Assembly (NCBI RefSeq): GCF_016584665.1
Contig: NZ_BBJB01000044.1
Location: 53,610 to 117,609, forward strand
Direction of reading: 5' to 3'
DNA length: 64,000 nucleotides
Source of the DNA: Pseudanabaena sp. lw0831
GTDB lineage: Bacteria > Cyanobacteriota > Cyanobacteriia > Pseudanabaenales > Pseudanabaenaceae
Within the stretch, counting starts at the first letter, position 1. Each line of letters opens with the position of its first letter. Shown in pieces: positions 28,098 through 36,910 of this stretch. The notes below the pieces were generated by a model. That model worked only from the letters and a program-made list of their open reading frames with translations, was not told where the DNA came from and did not search any database. Position numbers and translations under genes: made by a program.

Positions 28098-28135
28098 CTT
28101 GAATAAAAAAGACCGATCAGTCTTTTTTATTCAAG
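28098..28135. promoter_or_regulatory. TetR-type operator upstream of the GST gene
   Basis: Palindromic core AGACCGATCAGTCT inside longer complementary arms (38 bases), 22 bases before the GST start. The core aaagaccgatcagtcttt recurs exactly at 28810-28827. Confidence 0.65.
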
Positions 28136-28174
28136 AAAACTATATCACTGTTTTGATAGAAGTCTAAAGTAATC

Positions 28175-28209
28175 TGTGAGAGTGCGCTCCTTCGGGGCGC
28201 ACTCTCACA
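28175..28209. terminator. GC-rich hairpin after the tetR gene
   Basis: 16-base arms with the tip GCGC.CC-ttc-GGGGCGC, directly downstream of the regulator. Its apex resembles the palindrome at 10919-10951. Confidence 0.6.
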
Positions 28210-28214
28210 AATCG

Positions 28215-28802
28215 CTATAGCTGCTGTTGAATGTAAAGTTTGAGATGCTTTAATCCGCGTTCCATATGGGAAGCATCGCCATATAGTTTGCTGAGCATGA
28301 CCGCCCCCTCAATAGTAGCAATCAAAATTGTGGCAACAGTATCTGCATCAACCGTCGAGTGAAATTCACCACGCACTATGCCTTTGTCAACAATGCGCCG
28401 AATCAAATCACGCCAAGCATCCATTGCTAGTTGCGATCGCGCCCGTAAAGCTGGATGAAAATCATCGCTCTCCACGGCTGTATTCAGAATTGGACAACCG
28501 CCTTGTATTGGTGGATTATCGAGGATGTTTTCGTAAACGCTAAGGATGGCAAGCAGTCGATCTACTGCCTGACGTTTTCCTTTCAAAGCACCCATAAATT
28601 TCTGTTGCACACAATTAACGGCAAAGTCGAATGCTTCTAAAGCTAACTCATCTTTGCTATGGAAGTGGTTGTAGATGCCTCCTTTCTGTAATCCTGTGGC
28701 CCGCATCAAATCTGAAACGGAAGTCCCTGCATATCCTTGCTGATTAAACAGAGTTGCCGCTTGCTCGATAATACGTGTTTTAGTTTCTTGGGCTTTTGAC
28801 AT
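28215..28802 (-). CDS. TetR/AcrR family regulator
   Basis: 195 aa. The N-terminal helix-turn-helix (TLFNQQGYAGTSVSDLMRATGLQKGGIYNHF) has its recognition helix in GGIYNHFHSKDE. The C-terminal ligand domain (NIL-like, PPIQGGCPILN) fits the TetR_C_6/YcdC group that often controls detoxification genes. An operator lies eight bases before its own start, and an identical one lies before the GST gene, so it probably represses both. Confidence 0.9.
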   Translation of the reverse strand: MSKAQETKTRIIEQAATLFNQQGYAGTSVSDLMRATGLQKGGIYNHFHSKDELALEAFDFAVNCVQQKFMGALKGKRQAVDRLLAILSVYENILDNPPIQGGCPILNTAVESDDFHPALRARSQLAMDAWRDLIRRIVDKGIVRGEFHSTVDADTVATILIATIEGAVMLSKLYGDASHMERGLKHLKLYIQQQL

Positions 28803-28809
28803 TTACATT

Positions 28810-28827
28810 AAAGACCGATCAGTCTTT
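28810..28827. promoter_or_regulatory. Operator upstream of the tetR gene
   Basis: Same 18-base sequence aaagaccgatcagtcttt as at 28108-28125. Located 8-25 bases from the start codon, consistent with autorepression. Confidence 0.65.
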
Positions 28828-28954
28828 TTAAGACTAGCAAGAAGAATAACAAAAAGCAAGGTTTTGCTATAGTCGATTAGGATGCGTTCATGAAATGAAA
28901 CGCACCAAATAAATCTACTTGAAATCTAATCCCATTATTCCAGAGATCTCCATG

Positions 28955-28997
28955 CAAATGTGCGATCGCTTCTCTTGAACTAGCGATCGCACATTTG
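28955..28997. repeat. Inverted repeat of two HIP1 words
   Basis: 16-base arms caaatgtgcgatcgct (28955-28970, complement 28982-28997), each containing GCGATCGC, around an 11-base loop. It lies in the 246-base gap before the Rpn-like gene. Confidence 0.6.
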
Positions 28998-29048
28998 AAC
29001 TATGGATTGAGTCATTCTCAAATGCTCTTGAGATGATAAAATTCCGCA

Positions 29049-29903
29049 ATGATCGATAACATCTGTAAATTTTTAGCAGAGAGTTTTTCCGCAGACTTCG
29101 CTAGTTGGTTGCTAGGCGAAGCCATTACCCTAACCAAACTCGAACCTTCTGAGCTGTCAGTCGAGCCAATTCGCGCTGACTCAGTGATATTTCTCGAATC
29201 ATCAGAAATCATCCTACACATTGAATTTCAGACCGAGCCAAATAAAAACATCCCCTTCCGCATGGCAGATTATCGATTGCGGCTATATCGTAAATTTCTC
29301 GATAAACAAATCCATCAAGTCGTCATCTATCTCACCCCCAGCCAATCACCTTTAGTCTATGAAACCAAATTTAGTATTGGCACACTCAACCATGAATTCA
29401 ACGTCATCAGACTCTGGGAACAACCAACAGAAATATTTCAGCAATACCAAGGACTCTTCCCCTTCGCGACCCTAACCAAAACCGAAAACTCCGAAGAAAC
29501 CCTAAGACAAATTGTAAGGCAAATCGAAAATATTGAAGATAAACAGCTACAAAGTAACGTTGCCGCATCGACCGCTATAATATCAGGAATAGCCCTGAAT
29601 AAAGAAATCATCCAAAGATTACTAAGGAGTGAAATCATGAAAGAATCAGTAATTTATCAAGAAATACTGCGAGAAGGCAAGGCTGAAGGAATAGCTGAAG
29701 GAATAGCTGAAGGCGAAGCCAAAGGCAAAACTAAAGAAAGAAACCAGATCGCTCTAAATATGTTGCTCTCCAACATTTCCCTAGACTTAGTCGCCCAATT
29801 TACAGGACTAACCCTAAAACAAGTCCAAAAGCTGCAAAAAAATTCCGTAAAACAGTCTCAAACTCCGAAGGTTTCAAAGCCAAAGAGATACCCAAAATCT
29901 TAA
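29049..29903 (+). CDS. Rpn/DUF4351-like PD-(D/E)XK nuclease-family protein
   Basis: 284 aa. The nuclease-like core is ADSVIFLESSEIILHIEFQTE (read as D then ExQ), followed by FRMADYRLRLYRKF. This is the Rpn/recombination-promoting nuclease group, widely expanded in cyanobacteria. A short internal repeat (AEGIAEGIAEGEAKG) and a basic helical tail precede a C-terminal FTGLTLKQVQKLQK helix, as in relatives. The usual lysine of the motif is replaced by Gln, so activity is uncertain. Confidence 0.75.
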   Translation: MIDNICKFLAESFSADFASWLLGEAITLTKLEPSELSVEPIRADSVIFLESSEIILHIEFQTEPNKNIPFRMADYRLRLYRKFLDKQIHQVVIYLTPSQSPLVYETKFSIGTLNHEFNVIRLWEQPTEIFQQYQGLFPFATLTKTENSEETLRQIVRQIENIEDKQLQSNVAASTAIISGIALNKEIIQRLLRSEIMKESVIYQEILREGKAEGIAEGIAEGEAKGKTKERNQIALNMLLSNISLDLVAQFTGLTLKQVQKLQKNSVKQSQTPKVSKPKRYPKS

Positions 29904-29952
29904 TCTGGCCAGTAAAAGCAAGATTTCGGCGATCGCTAATTGGTGGAGATCG

Positions 29953-30978
29953 TTAGATTGAATAATCTAGAGGGAAAGACTTGGCATCCTTTGGCTCGAT
30001 ATGGACATATTGCTGTGGTTGTAATTTCAACTCGTCAAAACGTTCGCGAGTGAGGTGAGCCGTCAAAATCTGTCCATCTTCCAGTACCAAATCGGCTTGA
30101 ACTTCCCAACCAAGATGAATCAGGCGGGTGATTCTTGCGGATATAGAAGTACTGGTTGGTTCTATCTCAACCAGAATATCGCGGGGACGGATGTAAACAT
30201 CATCGCCTGCATTGTGTTTGTGGATCTTATGGAATTCACTTAAGCGATCGCGATTAGCGGGAAGTACATTTACGGGGCCAATAAAGCTCATCACAAAGGG
30301 AGTCGCTGGATTATCGTAAACTTCTGCTGGTGTGCCAATTTGCTCGATCTTTCCTTTGTTCATCACCACGATCACATCAGACACTTCCATCGCTTCTTCT
30401 TGGTCGTGGGTGACAAATACACTGGTGACATGTACTTCATCATGGAGGCGGCGCAGCCATGCCCGCAGTTCTTTACGGACTTTTGCGTCTAGCGCTCCAA
30501 AAGGTTCATCAAGGAGTAATACACTGGGTTGGACAGCGAGGGCGCGGGCGAGGGCAACTCGTTGGCGTTGTCCGCCAGATAGTTGTGATGGGTAGCGATT
30601 GCCTAAACCTTTAAGTTGGATTAGTTCTAGTAATTCTTCGACGCGATCGGCTATTTTTGCTTTGGGTTCTTTGCGGATCTCTAGACCGAAAGCAATATTT
30701 TTGCGAATGGTCATGTGCTTGAAGAGGGCGTAGTGCTGAAACACAAAACCAATATTGCGATCGCGTACATCTTGATCTGTGGCATCTTTACCAGTCAGAA
30801 AAATTTTGCCGCGATCGGGGGTTTCTAAGCCTGCAATCAATCTTAATAGGGTGGACTTACCAGAACCCGACGGACCTAATAATGCCACCAATGAGCCAGT
30901 TTTGACCTCAAGATTGATATTATCTAGGGCTAAAAAATCACCAAATTGCTTAACTACATTTTCTACAACAATGCCCAC
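29953..30978 (-). CDS. cysA: Sulfate/thiosulfate ABC transporter ATP-binding protein
   Basis: 341 aa. Walker [11 protein letters not shown]-loop FVFQHYALF, signature [15 protein letters not shown], Walker [12 protein letters not shown] and His-loop [11 protein letters not shown]. The C-terminal TOBE-like domain ([11 protein letters not shown]) and FIGPVNVLP match CysA. No cysT, cysW or sbp gene is adjacent, so it is an orphan ATPase or lies apart from its partners. A gene-free 517-base stretch lies upstream. Confidence 0.85.
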   Translation of the reverse strand: MGIVVENVVKQFGDFLALDNINLEVKTGSLVALLGPSGSGKSTLLRLIAGLETPDRGKIFLTGKDATDQDVRDRNIGFVFQHYALFKHMTIRKNIAFGLEIRKEPKAKIADRVEELLELIQLKGLGNRYPSQLSGGQRQRVALARALAVQPSVLLLDEPFGALDAKVRKELRAWLRRLHDEVHVTSVFVTHDQEEAMEVSDVIVVMNKGKIEQIGTPAEVYDNPATPFVMSFIGPVNVLPANRDRLSEFHKIHKHNAGDDVYIRPRDILVEIEPTSTSISARITRLIHLGWEVQADLVLEDGQILTAHLTRERFDELKLQPQQYVHIEPKDAKSFPLDYSI

Positions 30979-31495
30979 GTTGCACTTACCTCAAATTGTC
31001 TTGATATGACCGACGCGATCGCCTTTACAAACCCTTTTATAAAAGTTTGTCCAAATCCACAGTTAATCTATGTGTTTACCGTTGATTGAATATAATTACA
31101 TATTACAGTACTTCGTGCTGCTAGAAAAATCAGAAAGTTTGTAAAAACAATCTCCAAAAACTATGTCGCCCATTGCACGGGTGGCATAGTTCTTGAGTTT
31201 GGGGTTTGGTTCCGATGAGGTACTTATAGCTTGCGTAGCAAGTTATAGCAATGATTGAGTTAGTTAGGAAAAATCAAAACCCAAAAGAGTAATGGTGGCG
31301 CGAAGCGCCACCATTACTCTTTTGGGTTTTATGGCTTAAGCAAAACTTACATTGCTATATTTTCAAAACTTTCTAAGCATGAGATTACGGTTTATCGCTA
31401 AAGTGGATACATAGAACACCGCCTAACTACTCAGGAATTGTAGGGGATTGTGGCTTGTCGTCAAGAATTCCTAGTATTTCCTGTAATTTATTTTT
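30979..31495. other. 517-base gap upstream of cysA
   Basis: Contains a weak acaaac...gtttgt stem (about 31027-31052), the palindrome at 31276-31330 and an aggaatt...aattcct inverted pair (about 31433-31473). No gene or RNA was recognised. Confidence 0.5.
31276..31330. repeat. 55-base palindrome, GCGC-GAA-GCGC tip
   Basis: 26-base perfect arms beginning aaaacccaaaagag around gaa. The preceding bases (agcaatg... taggaaaaatcaaaaccc) match the extreme end of the window, a second copy. Confidence 0.75.
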
Positions 31496-33052
31496 ATGAT
31501 ATCAACTCCACTTCTGCCGATCGCCGTATTTATACTCACCCTCGCTTTGCTGGGTTGGGGATATTTTCGTTCCCGCAAGTTTGGCAAGCTTGGGTTACTG
31601 TCTTGGCTGCAATTTGTGGCGCTCATGTCACCTTGGCTAGTTTACTTCGGCTTGTTTGTGTCGGGTGTTTTTATAAATTTCACAACGCTATTATTTTTAT
31701 TACTTAGCTCTACGATCGCTTATGTGGCGATTAGTAATCAATTACGCAAAGCTGCCGCAGAGGAAAGATCGACGATCGAGCAAAAACTCAAACAAGATCT
31801 TGATGCGACTGCTAGCGATCGCCCTAATTCTCCCGATAATTCAACCAATAAGCCACCCGTTAACAGTCCGATAGCTGTGGCTATGTCACAGGGTAAGACG
31901 CAGCTAAAAATGTTTAAGGCTCTTCCTGCGGAAGATATGAAGCTGATACAAGGAATCTTTGGGATTGAAACCTATTACGTCACCGAAACGATTCCCTATC
32001 AAGAAGGGGCGATTTTTAAAGGTAATTTGCGTGGTGAGCCTGATGTCGTTCACGATCGCCTGACTAAATCCCTCAGAGATCGCCTTAGCGATAAATACAA
32101 TCTATTTTTGGTGGAAGGTCAAGATCGTAAACCAGTAGTGATTGTGCTGCCTAGCCGCGTTAGTAACGTCGATAACAATACAATTCCTCAAAGAGTATTA
32201 ATTGCGGTGTTGATTGTCGCGAATGGCTACACAGCCTTGAATTTGGGCGCGTTAGTTGCGGGTATTCCTGTAGTCCAAGAACCTCAACAATATTTAGTGG
32301 GATTACCCTTTGCTATTGGTCTTGGGGCGATTTTAGCTGTGCGTGAGTTGGCTATGCGTCTGATGGCAAAGAAATACAAAGTAAATATGAGTTTACCGTT
32401 TCTCTTGCCTTCATCACAATTAGGTTCCTTTGGCGCATTCAGTCGAATTTCTTCGCCATTACCCCATCGGCTTTCTCTGTTTGATATTGCGATCGCCCCA
32501 GCCTTGGCAAGTGGATTACTATCTTTGATCATGCTTCTAATTGGTTTACGCCTATCTGCGATCGGTATGGGCAGTATCGATATTCCCAGTCAAATTTTCC
32601 AAGCATCGGTACTTGCAGGAACCTTAGCAAAGCTCTTCTTCGGTGATGCATTACATACTAGCTTTATTTCGATTCATCCCTTAGTAGTTCTCGGCTGGCT
32701 CGGCTCGGCTATCACCGCCTTGAACTTGATGCCCGCAGGTCAGTTAGATGGTGGTCGGATCGTGCAATCAATTTACGGACGACGCACGGCAAGCTGGACG
32801 ACAGTATTGACGTTGATTTTCTTAGTGATTGCCACAGTGATTAATCCACTTGCGCTCTATTGGGGTGGCATTGTCTTGATTCTATTGCGAGATCTGGAAC
32901 GTCCAATGCTGAATGAACTCTCAGAACTCGATGGCGATCGCGAAGCCTTGGGTGTAGTGGCGCTATTTTGGATGGTGATTACTTTGCTTCCACTTACCTC
33001 TGGTGTTGCGGAGCGTCTAGGCATTGGTAGTGGTGGTGGTCTACTTCCATGA
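31496..33052 (+). CDS. EGY-type site-2 protease homologue lacking the zinc motif
   Basis: 518 aa with about eight membrane segments. The soluble N-terminal part has the EGY signature GNLRG (176-180) and ends at VIVLPSRV. In the M50 domain the expected HExxH is replaced by RELAM (283-287, RELAMRLMAKKY), while NLMPAGQLDGGRIV (Asn410, Asp418) is intact. It should therefore lack zinc binding through the HExxH motif, as in the plant pseudoprotease EGY3. Probably a thylakoid membrane protein with a chaperone or regulatory role (inference). Confidence 0.8.
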   Translation: MISTPLLPIAVFILTLALLGWGYFRSRKFGKLGLLSWLQFVALMSPWLVYFGLFVSGVFINFTTLLFLLLSSTIAYVAISNQLRKAAAEERSTIEQKLKQDLDATASDRPNSPDNSTNKPPVNSPIAVAMSQGKTQLKMFKALPAEDMKLIQGIFGIETYYVTETIPYQEGAIFKGNLRGEPDVVHDRLTKSLRDRLSDKYNLFLVEGQDRKPVVIVLPSRVSNVDNNTIPQRVLIAVLIVANGYTALNLGALVAGIPVVQEPQQYLVGLPFAIGLGAILAVRELAMRLMAKKYKVNMSLPFLLPSSQLGSFGAFSRISSPLPHRLSLFDIAIAPALASGLLSLIMLLIGLRLSAIGMGSIDIPSQIFQASVLAGTLAKLFFGDALHTSFISIHPLVVLGWLGSAITALNLMPAGQLDGGRIVQSIYGRRTASWTTVLTLIFLVIATVINPLALYWGGIVLILLRDLERPMLNELSELDGDREALGVVALFWMVITLLPLTSGVAERLGIGSGGGLLP

Positions 33053-33053
33053 G

Positions 33054-33087
33054 TTCAAAAGAATAAGCGATCGCTTATTCTTTTGAA
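33054..33087. repeat. Perfect 34-base palindrome centred on HIP1
   Basis: ttcaaaagaataagcga followed by its exact complement, with GCGATCGC at the dyad. Overlaps nothing and lies 2 bases after the EGY-like stop; may terminate it. Confidence 0.7.
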
Positions 33088-33109
33088 TAGATAATGAGAT
33101 CTCCTTCAA

Positions 33110-33229
33110 CATAAACAACATCAAAATAGCGATCACTCCCTAATCTCAACTACAAAGCGATCGCCTCAAACATCCATACTTTCACCACACAAGCGATCGC
33201 CCCCAACAAACCAACAGCATCAAAACAGC
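33110..33229. repeat. HIP1-linked repeat, copy A
   Basis: Ordered words: atcaaaa, gcgatcactccctaatctca, aaagcgatcgcctca, atccatactttcaccacac, aagcgatcgcccccaac, aaaccaac. Same order in copies B, C and D. Confidence 0.65.
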
Positions 33230-33306
33230 AAGCATCTTACTATCAAACATTAAATACAAGCTAGGATTAAGAAAATCCCAGACTGGACACAACTAGTAAA
33301 CTTTAA

Positions 33307-33585
33307 GATGAAATTGAGTGGGATGAACGCAAAAATCAGATTAACCTTGATAAACATGGATTTGACTTCGCAGATGCTTATCTAGTCTTCAATCTGCCTA
33401 TGGTTGTTGAACTTGACGAAAGAGAGAACTACGGAGAAGATCGCTACATCGGTATTGGTTTACTCCAAGGTCGAGTTGTAGTCATTGTCTATACAGAACC
33501 TGATGAACAAACAGTTAGGATTATTTCATTACGAAAGGCACTATCTTCTGAACGCAGATACTATGAACAATACCTCGAAGACTGA
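33307..33585 (+). CDS. brnT: BrnT-type toxin without a normal start codon
   Basis: The frame encodes EIEWDERKNQINLDKHG (standard BrnT start), then VVVIVYTEPDEQTVRIISLRKA and SSERRYYEQYL, where the RxIS-R-K pattern is the BrnT active-site signature. A TAA immediately precedes the frame at 33304-33306, and no ATG, GTG or TTG occurs before the Met at 33400, which would remove a third of the protein. One-base-shifted ATG at 33308 suggests a small deletion in the start region. A non-standard ATT (33313) is the alternative. It overlaps BrnA. Confidence 0.6.
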   Translation, partial: DEIEWDERKNQINLDKHGFDFADAYLVFNLPMVVELDERENYGEDRYIGIGLLQGRVVVIVYTEPDEQTVRIISLRKALSSERRYYEQYLED

Positions 33586-33832
33586 TTGGGAGAGAATTGA
33601 TGCAATGAATGATGAGGATATAGATACATCTGATATTCCACCACTATCAGCAGGTTTTTGGGCTAAAGCGCAATTGAGCAGTCCTAAACAAATTACAACA
33701 TCGGTTCAAATTGATTCTGAAACTTTTGCATGGTTTCAATCACAGGGCGAAAATGCTGCTCAGCAAATGTCAGCCGCATTAAAAATCTATGCAGAAGCGC
33801 ACAAGTCTTATCTCACAACTACAAAATCCTAA
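33563..33832 (+). CDS. brnA: BrnA-type antitoxin
   Basis: 90 aa from the ATG at 33563 (MNNTSKTDWERID). The start is placed inside the BrnT end (23-base overlap), as usual for BrnT-BrnA pairs; the longer frame to 33485 is not family-like. DTSDIPPLSAGFWAKAQL and the ribbon-helix-helix-like region QITTSVQIDSETFAWFQSQG match BrnA. If BrnT is inactive, the pair is in decay. Confidence 0.75.
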   Translation: MNNTSKTDWERIDAMNDEDIDTSDIPPLSAGFWAKAQLSSPKQITTSVQIDSETFAWFQSQGENAAQQMSAALKIYAEAHKSYLTTTKS

Positions 33833-33860
33833 ATTTCATAGGAATTCTAAGCTAGTGAGG

Positions 33861-34031
33861 TACGCGATCGCCTCTAATCTCAACAAAAAGCGATCGCCTC
33901 AATTATCCATACTTTCACCACACAAGCGATCGCCCCCAACATAACCAACATCAAAACAGCGATCACTCCCTAATCTCAGCTACAAAGCGATCGCCTCAAT
34001 TATCCATACTTTCACCACACAAGCGATCGCC
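33861..34031. repeat. HIP1-linked repeat, copy B (two units)
   Basis: Two near-identical units in tandem, each with aaagcgatcgcctcaattatc, catactttcaccacacaag and gcgatcgcc words. Lies between brnA and the first HNH gene. Confidence 0.65.
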
Positions 34032-34051
34032 ATATTAACTTGTAACAAAAA

Positions 34052-34504
34052 CTAAAAAAATTTTCTTGAATCACTCAATGGAGGATGCCAACCGACTTTC
34101 ACCCATGCTTTTCTAGCTCGCATAATTTCTCCTTCACCTCGAATTTCATCATTCAAATCTAGTCGGGTTACAGTTGCTCTTCCCACTTCTGTAATACCAA
34201 TAATTCTACATCCATCGTTACTCCAAATAAAATGATGATTCCATACTTGCTGACGGGGATGAAATAGATTTACGGCGTTTAATGTTTCTGGATCTTTGCC
34301 TTGGATGAAGTTGTAATGGTGTGAGTTGCAGCGCTGGCAAGCTAGGGCTAAGTTATCAATGTTATCTGAACCTCCAATAGATCTCGGTTGAATGTGATCT
34401 ATCTCAAACCTTGCAGGACTAATTTCTTCTGAAGAATGACAATACTCACATAAAAAACTAGCTCTTTGTCTTATTTGGAGTCTTACTGCTGTAGGAATTG
34501 CCAT
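34052..34504 (-). CDS. HNH endonuclease (module 1)
   Basis: The start MAIPTAVRLQIRQRASFLCEYC (34504) gives a 7-base gap after the companion stop; the frame is open to 34537. Zinc-site cysteines CEYC and CQRC bracket the HNH core: EIDHIQP and SIGGSDNIDNLALACQRCN. Members nick or cut DNA; substrate unknown. It is paired with a small upstream helical gene (34512-34751), as in two other modules of this window. Confidence 0.8.
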   Translation of the reverse strand: MAIPTAVRLQIRQRASFLCEYCHSSEEISPARFEIDHIQPRSIGGSDNIDNLALACQRCNSHHYNFIQGKDPETLNAVNLFHPRQQVWNHHFIWSNDGCRIIGITEVGRATVTRLDLNDEIRGEGEIMRARKAWVKVGWHPPLSDSRKFF

Positions 34505-34511
34505 ACAAAAT

Positions 34512-34751
34512 CTAGGATTCGCTAATGATTTTGGCATTAAGTAAGGTAAAAATCTGGTCTAATTCCAAAATTCCCGCTAATTCTGCTTTTTCTTGGTCAT
34601 TTAGTCCAATTCCTTTAAGTCGTTCATTCAAATTATCTAAGCGCTCTTGTAATGGCTCAGAGAACTTAAATAAATACCGATCGCGAACTTTTGCGGTAAT
34701 AATTCCTGTGGATATCCACGAAGAGGGCTTTACCATTGTTTGAGTCATCAT
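34512..34751 (-). CDS. Companion of the HNH module 1
   Basis: 79 aa. Beta-rich opening (IITAKVRDRYLFKF) and helical end (PLQERLDNLNERLKGIGLNDQEKAELAGILEL). The segment LQERLDxLxE...LxxxExxEL is shared with the two other companion genes. Ends just before the HNH gene. Function unknown; its position suggests an antitoxin or targeting subunit. Confidence 0.6.
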   Translation of the reverse strand: MMTQTMVKPSSWISTGIITAKVRDRYLFKFSEPLQERLDNLNERLKGIGLNDQEKAELAGILELDQIFTLLNAKIISES

Positions 34752-34787
34752 TTGCTTAACTCCATTCTCTTGCTAGTAACAATTATA

Positions 34788-34853
34788 AGCGATCGCCTAA
34801 AATATCTATACTTCCACGAACAAGCGATCGCCCCCAACAAACCAAAAACATCA
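34788..34853. repeat. HIP1-linked repeat, copy C
   Basis: Shorter copy with aagcgatcgccta, tatacttccac and aagcgatcgcccccaacaaa words, directly 3' of HNH module 2. Confidence 0.55.
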
Positions 34854-35276
34854 TTTTTGCACCAATATTTTTGCTTGAGCCAGCATTTGCCGATATGGTA
34901 GGCAAGCTGATCGATTTATCTTCAGTAGCTGTATTGTTACGCGCCCAATTGCGGTCAATGGATAAATTACGCCACTAGATTCTTCGATTTGAAAATTTTC
35001 TCGCCATTGGTCTTGTCTAGGATGATAAAGTCTAATAACATCACCTGTCTCTAAATCGATAGAAGCAATATCACTACCCTTAGCTTGATTGCAGAGTGAG
35101 CAAGATAAAGCTAAATTTTCTTCTGTGGTCTTGCCTCCATGCTTTTCAGCAATTACATGATCTACTTGATGGGAAACTAAAGTTAAACTTTCGGGAATTA
35201 GGCAATATTCACAACAGTTTTGAGCGCGATCGCTGACTAGTTTTCTAAGTTTAGTGGAAATATAACTCTTACTCAT
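34851..35276 (-). CDS. HNH endonuclease (module 2)
   Basis: 141 aa. CEYC and CSLC cysteine pairs, core QVDHVIAEKHGGKTTEENLALSC. A fixed C-terminus follows (LYHPRQDQWRENF, IGRVTIQLLKINR), shared with modules 1 and 3. The ATG overlaps the companion stop by four bases (ATGA at 35273-35276), so the two proteins are made together. Confidence 0.8.
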   Translation of the reverse strand: MSKSYISTKLRKLVSDRAQNCCEYCLIPESLTLVSHQVDHVIAEKHGGKTTEENLALSCSLCNQAKGSDIASIDLETGDVIRLYHPRQDQWRENFQIEESSGVIYPLTAIGRVTIQLLKINRSACLPYRQMLAQAKILVQK

Positions 35277-35620
35277 TGACTCTGCTGTAGCTTAGTCAGG
35301 GCTTGAGTCTTGGCAAGGCGAACTAAATGCTCGATAAATTCATAATGCTGCCATAGGAGGCGATCGCTTTCGTTAAAGCCTTGAGTACGATTTTTTTCTA
35401 ATAGATTATCAATTTCTTGCTGTGCATCTGGTGCGAGGCGTAAATTTAGGACTTCTTGAGGAGATGGAAGTTTGGCTAAAAAGTGTAAGATTTCTGTTAA
35501 TCCAGAAAAGCCATTGTTGGGATTAGCGTTCATTTCTCGCAATCCTAGCACCAATATTTGCGGCAGGTTGTCCTGCACAGTGGTGGCGATATCGTCTGGT
35601 ATGTCTAGGGTGATTTGCAT
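35273..35620 (-). CDS. Companion of HNH module 2
   Basis: 115 aa. The opening MQITLDIPDDIATTV is of the ribbon-helix-helix antitoxin type. The helical end is DAQQEIDNLLEKNRTQGFNES and then EHLVRLAKTQALTKL. The LLEKNR...LAK pattern matches the companion of module 3 in position. Coupled by ATGA to the HNH gene. In annotation this is usually a hypothetical protein. Confidence 0.65.
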   Translation of the reverse strand: MQITLDIPDDIATTVQDNLPQILVLGLREMNANPNNGFSGLTEILHFLAKLPSPQEVLNLRLAPDAQQEIDNLLEKNRTQGFNESDRLLWQHYEFIEHLVRLAKTQALTKLQQSQ

Positions 35621-35667
35621 AGGGTGGGAAGTGATTATTAATGTTATCTTTTGGCTTTCATTTTATC

Positions 35668-35790
35668 AGATCGTCCCTAATTTCAATCTTAAAGCGATCA
35701 CCTAAAACATCAACACTTTCACCACACAAGCGATCGCCCTCAACAAACCAACAACATCAAAACAGTGATCGTCTCTCTCTCACTTACAAA
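35668..35790. repeat. HIP1-linked repeat, copy D
   Basis: Words cgtccctaatttcaatctta, aaagcgatcacctaaaacatc, ctttcaccacacaagcgatc, gccctcaacaaaccaacaac in the same order as copy A. Runs into the 3' end of the pilin-like gene. Confidence 0.6.
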
Positions 35791-36853
35791 GCGAGGGTCT
35801 CGAATTGTAATCGTGTGTGCCAGGAGCACATTTAAGTTGGTTATCTCCAATCAGGACTGGAAAAGGTGGTTCTGATGTGGATGCACTATCTGTCTCACAG
35901 ATAATTGAGTTTGTCATAATATTATCTCCAACCTTAATAAATCTAACTGCACCAACATAACTTTCCAGATTTGGTTTCTTTGCTTGTCCAATCTGGTATA
36001 CTGCGACACCAAGACTAAAATGAATCTTGTGACTGTTACGACGAAAAACCTCAGAGTTTGGAGCAAATATACGATATTTATAGTTTTCAGTCTCATCTCT
36101 ATCTATAACTCCAAGATCTCTAATTGTAGGTGCAAATCGTACTTTTTCCAAGTAAAATGCTTGCTGAGATCGAGTGAGCGCGTTGACATATGTTATTGCT
36201 TCTGACTGTCTGGCTCTACTTATTATTTCTGCATTACAACCATTGTCAAAATCTACGAATTTAATAGTAGTTGAGAAAGTTACAGTAGTATCGTCAGATA
36301 ACTTTCTGACTACTTTTGCAATTCGTCCTGATGGTTATGTACCATAGGGATTAGCAATATCAATATCACCATCATTAGTAATCACTGCTTGAATAGTTTC
36401 AAAGTTTGATCCTATTGCCTGCATCTCAAATGACCAAGTTCCAACTAAAGGGCTAAAACCATTTAAGGATGAATAGTTATTACTAGATATTTTCTTGATG
36501 TTTATACCACCTTCAATAGCTCTAGATGAATTCTTTGGATCAGGAACAATAACGCGACCATCATTAGTAATGACAACTTCAATGTTTCTGCCAGCAATGT
36601 CAATTAGCCAAGTTCCAGCAATAAGGTTATTGGAAACACTTTGACTTTGAAAAGATTTATTTGTAGTTGATTGGCTATTAGCGTCAGAATTTTTATTTTG
36701 ATGGGTCGAGCTTGCGCTAGTAGTGACTAAACCTTTTGAATTACCGATTAAATTAAATGCACCATATGCAGCAAGTACCAATACTATTGTAGAACCAGCA
36801 CCAATCAAAGCCCATTGCCAAATTGCAATATTAATAGGAGGTTTTTGAGACAT
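35780..36853 (-). pseudogene. Pilin-like surface protein split by an in-frame TAA
   Basis: One frame of 358 codons. The first 172 codons carry a membrane anchor (WALIGAGSTIVLVLAAYGAF) and two copies of a repeat (AGTWLIDIAGRN...VITNDGRVIV and VGTWSFEMQ...VITNDGDIDI). At 36335-36337 is TAA, after NPYGT. The same frame then stays open through the end of repeat two (IAKVVRKLS, parallel to NIKKIS in repeat one) to a prepilin-like domain: SRARQSEAITYVNALTRSQQ, AFYLEKVRFAPTIRDLGV, and a Cys pair near the end. That domain resembles type IV pilins of cyanobacteria. The continuity across the stop supports a nonsense mutation. Confidence 0.6.
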
Positions 36854-36910
36854 TTACGTTTGCTTGATTAGCGATTATTTCACTGATAATACAATATAAT
36901 TTGTTTAAGA

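Noticed and set aside
33110..34031. Spaced HIP1 words as a possible CRISPR array
   Set aside because: Repeat units are about 95 bases, with variable copies and no unique spacers or cas genes.
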